From Chloroflexota bacterium (lineage in GTDB: Bacteria > Chloroflexota > FW602-bin22 > JACPRP01), in contig JACQUC010000253.1 of NCBI GenBank assembly GCA_016210495.1, positions 1 through 6,489 on the forward strand: 6,489 nucleotides of DNA, read 5' to 3'. How positions within the stretch are numbered: the first letter of the stretch is position 1; each line of letters opens with the position of its first letter. Position numbers and translations under genes: made by a program. The notes below the pieces were generated by a model. It had not been told where the DNA came from and made no database searches. It was given only the letters and a program-made list of their open reading frames with translations. Shown in pieces: positions 5,744-6,489 of this stretch.

Positions 5744-6489
5744 CCACCACAGTTCGTGCGGCACGGCCTCGAAGAAAGCGAACGCCTCGACCAGGCCGTG
5801 CAGCACTGCCTCGGTCCGCTCGCTCGGTAATGCGATGGCGAAGGGACAGTTCGAGTAGGACCAGGTCGTCAGCAGCACGGGAACCTGCCGACGACCATCG
5901 GGGAAGTCCACGTAGATATGACCGAAGTCCGCCTCGACGCGCTGGCCCGGATCATGGTCCAGCGGAATGAACGTCTCGACGTGCCGTCGCTCGTGCGTGC
6001 GAACGTACAGGCGCACGCGCTCCTCGCCGCCGCGGTAGCCGTGTTCGTCGCGGAGGCGACGAAAGATTTTGGCGGCGGTGTGCCGCTGCTTGCGCGGCGC
6101 CTCCTCGTCGGCCTTCAGGATCGCATCGATGACCGGCTTGAACTCATCGACAATCGAGGGCATCGGCCGGCGCTGCGCGTACGCCTTTGGTTCCGCTTCG
6201 CCGAGGATCTCACAAATCTTGCGCTTGGAGTGATGGAACGTCTGGGCAAGCTGGTTAAGCCCCATGCCGTCCCGGTGCGCGATGCGAATGCGCAGATAGT
6301 CGTCCATGGAAACCATCCTTCACCTCCTTGTGACTGGGACCTGGATAGGTGAACCAGTTTACAGGAGGCACTGGGAGTGGTTCCGTTTTCGACGAGGGTT
6401 TTTCAGTCAGGTGGGTCCGTTTTGGACGAGGGTTTTTGGGAGAGGTGGTTCCGTTTTGGACGAGGGTTACCAATCGGCCAGAGTGATGC
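5744..6489. mobile_element. Left end of an IS21-family insertion sequence
   Basis: Contains the terminal repeats, a leader of about 60 bp with the istA ribosome binding site, and the 5' part of istA. The outer tip of the IS is probably close to the window edge. IS21 elements usually end in TG, and a TG lies just outside the last repeat on the - strand (around 6479-6482), but the exact end cannot be fixed without the other terminus. Confidence 0.75.
6377..6468 (-). repeat. IS21-type multiple terminal repeats (3 copies, 34-bp period)
   Basis: Three near-identical 24-bp units at 6377-6400, 6411-6434 and 6445-6468, each starting GTGG and containing CCGTTTT followed by GACGAGGGTT. They lie between the istA start and the outer side. 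IS21-family ends typically carry several such repeats, which serve as transposase binding sites. The third unit differs from the first at one base and from the second at one. Confidence 0.85.

Larger units (their letters stand above)
5633..6316 (-). pseudogene. istA: IstA, IS21-family transposase, N-terminal part, cut by RIT-1
   Basis: Residues 1-192 are native IstA. An N-terminal helix-turn-helix (about 16-40, GLNQLAQTFHHSKRKICEIL) is followed by a second DNA-binding region (about 78-108) and the start of the DDE integrase fold with Asp130 (VEADFGHIYVDFPDGRR). The sequence then runs through LPSERTEAVLHGLVEAFAFF to ELWWD, where Asp192 would be the second catalytic Asp. After it, 35 residues from RIT-1 follow, beginning YVAGHIIELMF, and then a stop. 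Full IstA proteins are about 400-500 residues, so the rest of the catalytic domain and istB are missing here. The ATG at 6316 follows GGAGG by six bases. An in-frame ATG at 6307 (MDDYLRIR) is possible. As it stands it is inactive. Confidence 0.92.

Noticed and set aside
5918..6352. A 144-codon + strand frame opposite istA
   Set aside because: Fully antisense to the well-supported istA 5' part, with no family resemblance.
6255..6473. A 72-codon - strand frame across the IS21 terminal repeats
   Set aside because: Its repeated Lys/Pro/Thr-rich peptide is only the translation of the 34-bp repeats, and it runs into istA in another frame with no separate ribosome binding site seen.

Overview
The window is GC-rich bacterial DNA made almost entirely of mobile-element genes stacked inside one another. 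I see no host housekeeping gene, tRNA, rRNA or CRISPR array. Strong GGAGG-type ribosome binding sites and GC-rich codon use fit many GC-rich phyla. The sequence does not fix the taxon.

Layout from right to left, which is the direction of transcription of all intact genes. (1) Positions 5744-6489 hold the left end of an IS21-family insertion sequence: three 34-bp-spaced terminal repeats and the first 192 codons of the transposase istA. (2) istA is cut exactly at the codon of a presumed catalytic Asp (ELWWD) by a first RIT (recombinase-in-trio) element, here RIT-1. Its end is a palindrome at 5720-5743. It has an intact first tyrosine recombinase (RitA, 4318-5583) and a second (RitB, 3455-4318) that is cut at its HDLRH active-site box. 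(3) The cutting element is a second, complete RIT element, RIT-2 (about 128-3535). It carries three overlapping tyrosine recombinase genes, ritA (2157-3401), ritB (1216-2160) and ritC (221-1219), between perfect inverted terminal repeats of up to 33 bp. (4) Positions 2-127 hold the 3' part of another RitB-like tyrosine recombinase on the + strand. It is also cut at HDLRH and also reads into RIT-2.

RIT-2 is therefore flanked on both sides by the N-terminal parts of two different tyrosine recombinase genes, each broken at the same active-site codons and facing inward. A single simple insertion cannot give this. It suggests that RIT-2 uses the HDLRH-coding sequence of recombinase genes as its target, and that a later inversion or other exchange joined two such sites.

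Each RIT element also has an RNA hairpin directly before its first gene. The 3' arm contains the Shine-Dalgarno sequence of ritA (11 perfect pairs in RIT-1; 12 pairs with one G-U in RIT-2). The two hairpins are built from different sequences but have the same layout, which points to a conserved translational block on the recombinase operon. The three genes of a trio overlap by 1-4 nt, so closing the first ribosome binding site could silence the whole set.
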